64,000 nt of DNA from Chimonanthus salicifolius. Its lineage: Eukaryota > Streptophyta > Magnoliopsida > Laurales > Calycanthaceae. Positions 63,338 to 64,000 of the stretch are shown one piece after another. Positions within the stretch are counted from its first letter, which is position 1, and each line of letters opens with the position of its first letter. Location of the stretch: the NCBI GenBank assembly GCA_013350335.1, contig CM023540.1, positions 18,419,828 to 18,483,827 on the forward strand, in the 5' to 3' direction. The position numbers and the translations under genes were made by a program. Below the pieces are notes generated by a model. It saw only the letters and a list, made by a program, of their open reading frames with translations, did not search any database and was not told the origin of the DNA.

Positions 63338-64000
63338 TCACAACTTATCGAAGAAGCGTTTTTCTGACAATTGCAACACATTAGGGATACTCAAACTGCT
63401 CTTAACTAGACCCTTTGACAATAGAATCTGCACAACTGTACACCTTGGAGCGATCCTCTTATCCATGCTAAGCAACAAAACAAGAGGATATCTTGAGAGA
63501 AACGTTCCCTTGAAACCGAGTACATTCACAAAGAAGCTTATCACTCTCCTAATCTTCTTCTCAGAGATGGCCATACAAATGGGATGCAAACGAAATGCAG
63601 ATAGAACCTCATCCTGAGACCAATCCCAGCTCTTATAAACTTCCATTTTACGTTTCCAATTGGATTCACCCAAAGTTATCATAACAGCGACTGCAACAAC
63701 GAAATTTGCACTTAAGGGATCAAACCCCTTAGTTTTAATTGTTGCAACAACCTCAGCAAACTGATCAGGATCCTTCAACATCGTCCTTGGGTAGCGAGTG
63801 ATCAACTTGAATACATTGGATTCAGGTATGCCCTGGTTTCTCAAGATTGAGAGGTTGGTAGGGACTGCAGTTTGCAATCCAGAAGCAAGAATCCAGGGAG
63901 CGCGCTTGAGAACCAATAAAACATTTTCATTGGTGTGGATTAGTGCTTTAAGGAAATGGACGCCAGGAATGATCTTATTCTGTAGACTACAGGTAACAAG
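63338..64000 (-). CDS. mTERF paralogue E, partial, C-terminally truncated
   Basis: The frame is open from the right edge of the window (NKIIPGVHFLKALIHTNENV) through VLKRAPWILASGLQTAVPTN, LITRYPRTMLKDPDQFAEVV, GFDPLSANFVVAVAVMITLG, VYKSWDWSQDEVLSAF and FLSRYPLVLLLSMDKRIAP. It ends early as LSEKRFFDKL because about 34 bp is missing near 63345 (between two ACAACTT/ACAAACTT-like repeats), which removes the conserved end VIKFQERVPEVVKAY, about 25 residues. All mTERF repeats present in the window remain. Whether the N-terminus is intact lies outside. It may still make a shortened protein or be a recent pseudogene. Confidence 0.75.
   Translation of the reverse strand, partial: LVTCSLQNKIIPGVHFLKALIHTNENVLLVLKRAPWILASGLQTAVPTNLSILRNQGIPESNVFKLITRYPRTMLKDPDQFAEVVATIKTKGFDPLSANFVVAVAVMITLGESNWKRKMEVYKSWDWSQDEVLSAFRLHPICMAISEKKIRRVISFFVNVLGFKGTFLSRYPLVLLLSMDKRIAPRCTVVQILLSKGLVKSSLSIPNVLQLSEKRFFDKL

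Overview
The window is nuclear DNA of a flowering plant, probably a woody species with a repeat-rich genome. AT-rich spacers, intronless organelle-type mTERF genes, Ty3/gypsy elements primed by initiator Met-tRNA, a Copia-like LTR, LINE, SINE, hAT-type and Mutator-type MITEs and a phytocyanin relic all point that way. I cannot name the species. There are no bacterial-style operons and I see no convincing tRNA or rRNA gene.

The real genes are mTERF (mitochondrial transcription termination factor) genes. One intact copy lies on the plus strand (3605-4783), with a decayed fragment at 7621-7923 and an orphan copy of its 5' flank at about 16600-17600. From 19376 to the right edge, five minus-strand paralogues, here called A to E, form a tandem array. 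Once insertions are subtracted the period is about 3.5-3.9 kb. Only D (53096-54295) is intact. A, B and C are broken, and E runs off the window with a truncated C-terminus.

1-8998: mTERF gene, mTERF fragment, GATATCGGCC-type repeats, a G-rich tract. 8999-12240: a 1.3-kb solo LTR carrying a SINE, abutting a dead LINE that itself carries a SINE-like insert. 12466-19375: three 341-bp tandem repeats, a microsatellite, a MITE, truncated SINEs, the orphan mTERF flank and a phytocyanin (ENODL) pseudogene. 19376-34616: paralogue A, split by a stack of nested retrotransposons whose target-site duplications (TSDs) can be read almost layer by layer: a long Ty3/gypsy LTR received a 3.2-kb solo LTR, a TRIM, and a solo LTR of the same TRIM family, and the TRIM was then hit by an 8-kb gypsy element. 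34617-41693: paralogues B and C. 41694-50623: accessory DNA with a hAT-type MITE, a 3.5-kb solo LTR with internal minisatellites and an array of hairpin-forming repeats. 50624-64000: SINE, a truncated L1, intact paralogue D, a second gypsy deletion derivative with a clean TSD and a paralogous empty site, and paralogue E.

The mTERF proteins would act in mitochondria or plastids on organellar transcripts or DNA. Nothing here forms a pathway. The locus is a birth-and-death gene cluster heavily invaded by retroelements. The most unusual items are an extra acidic zinc-knuckle ORF upstream of gag in the gypsy family, a TRIM whose LTR ends and primer site closely match that family, palindrome-rich LTRs, the hairpin array, and splice-compatible exon-like blocks downstream of the mTERF copies.
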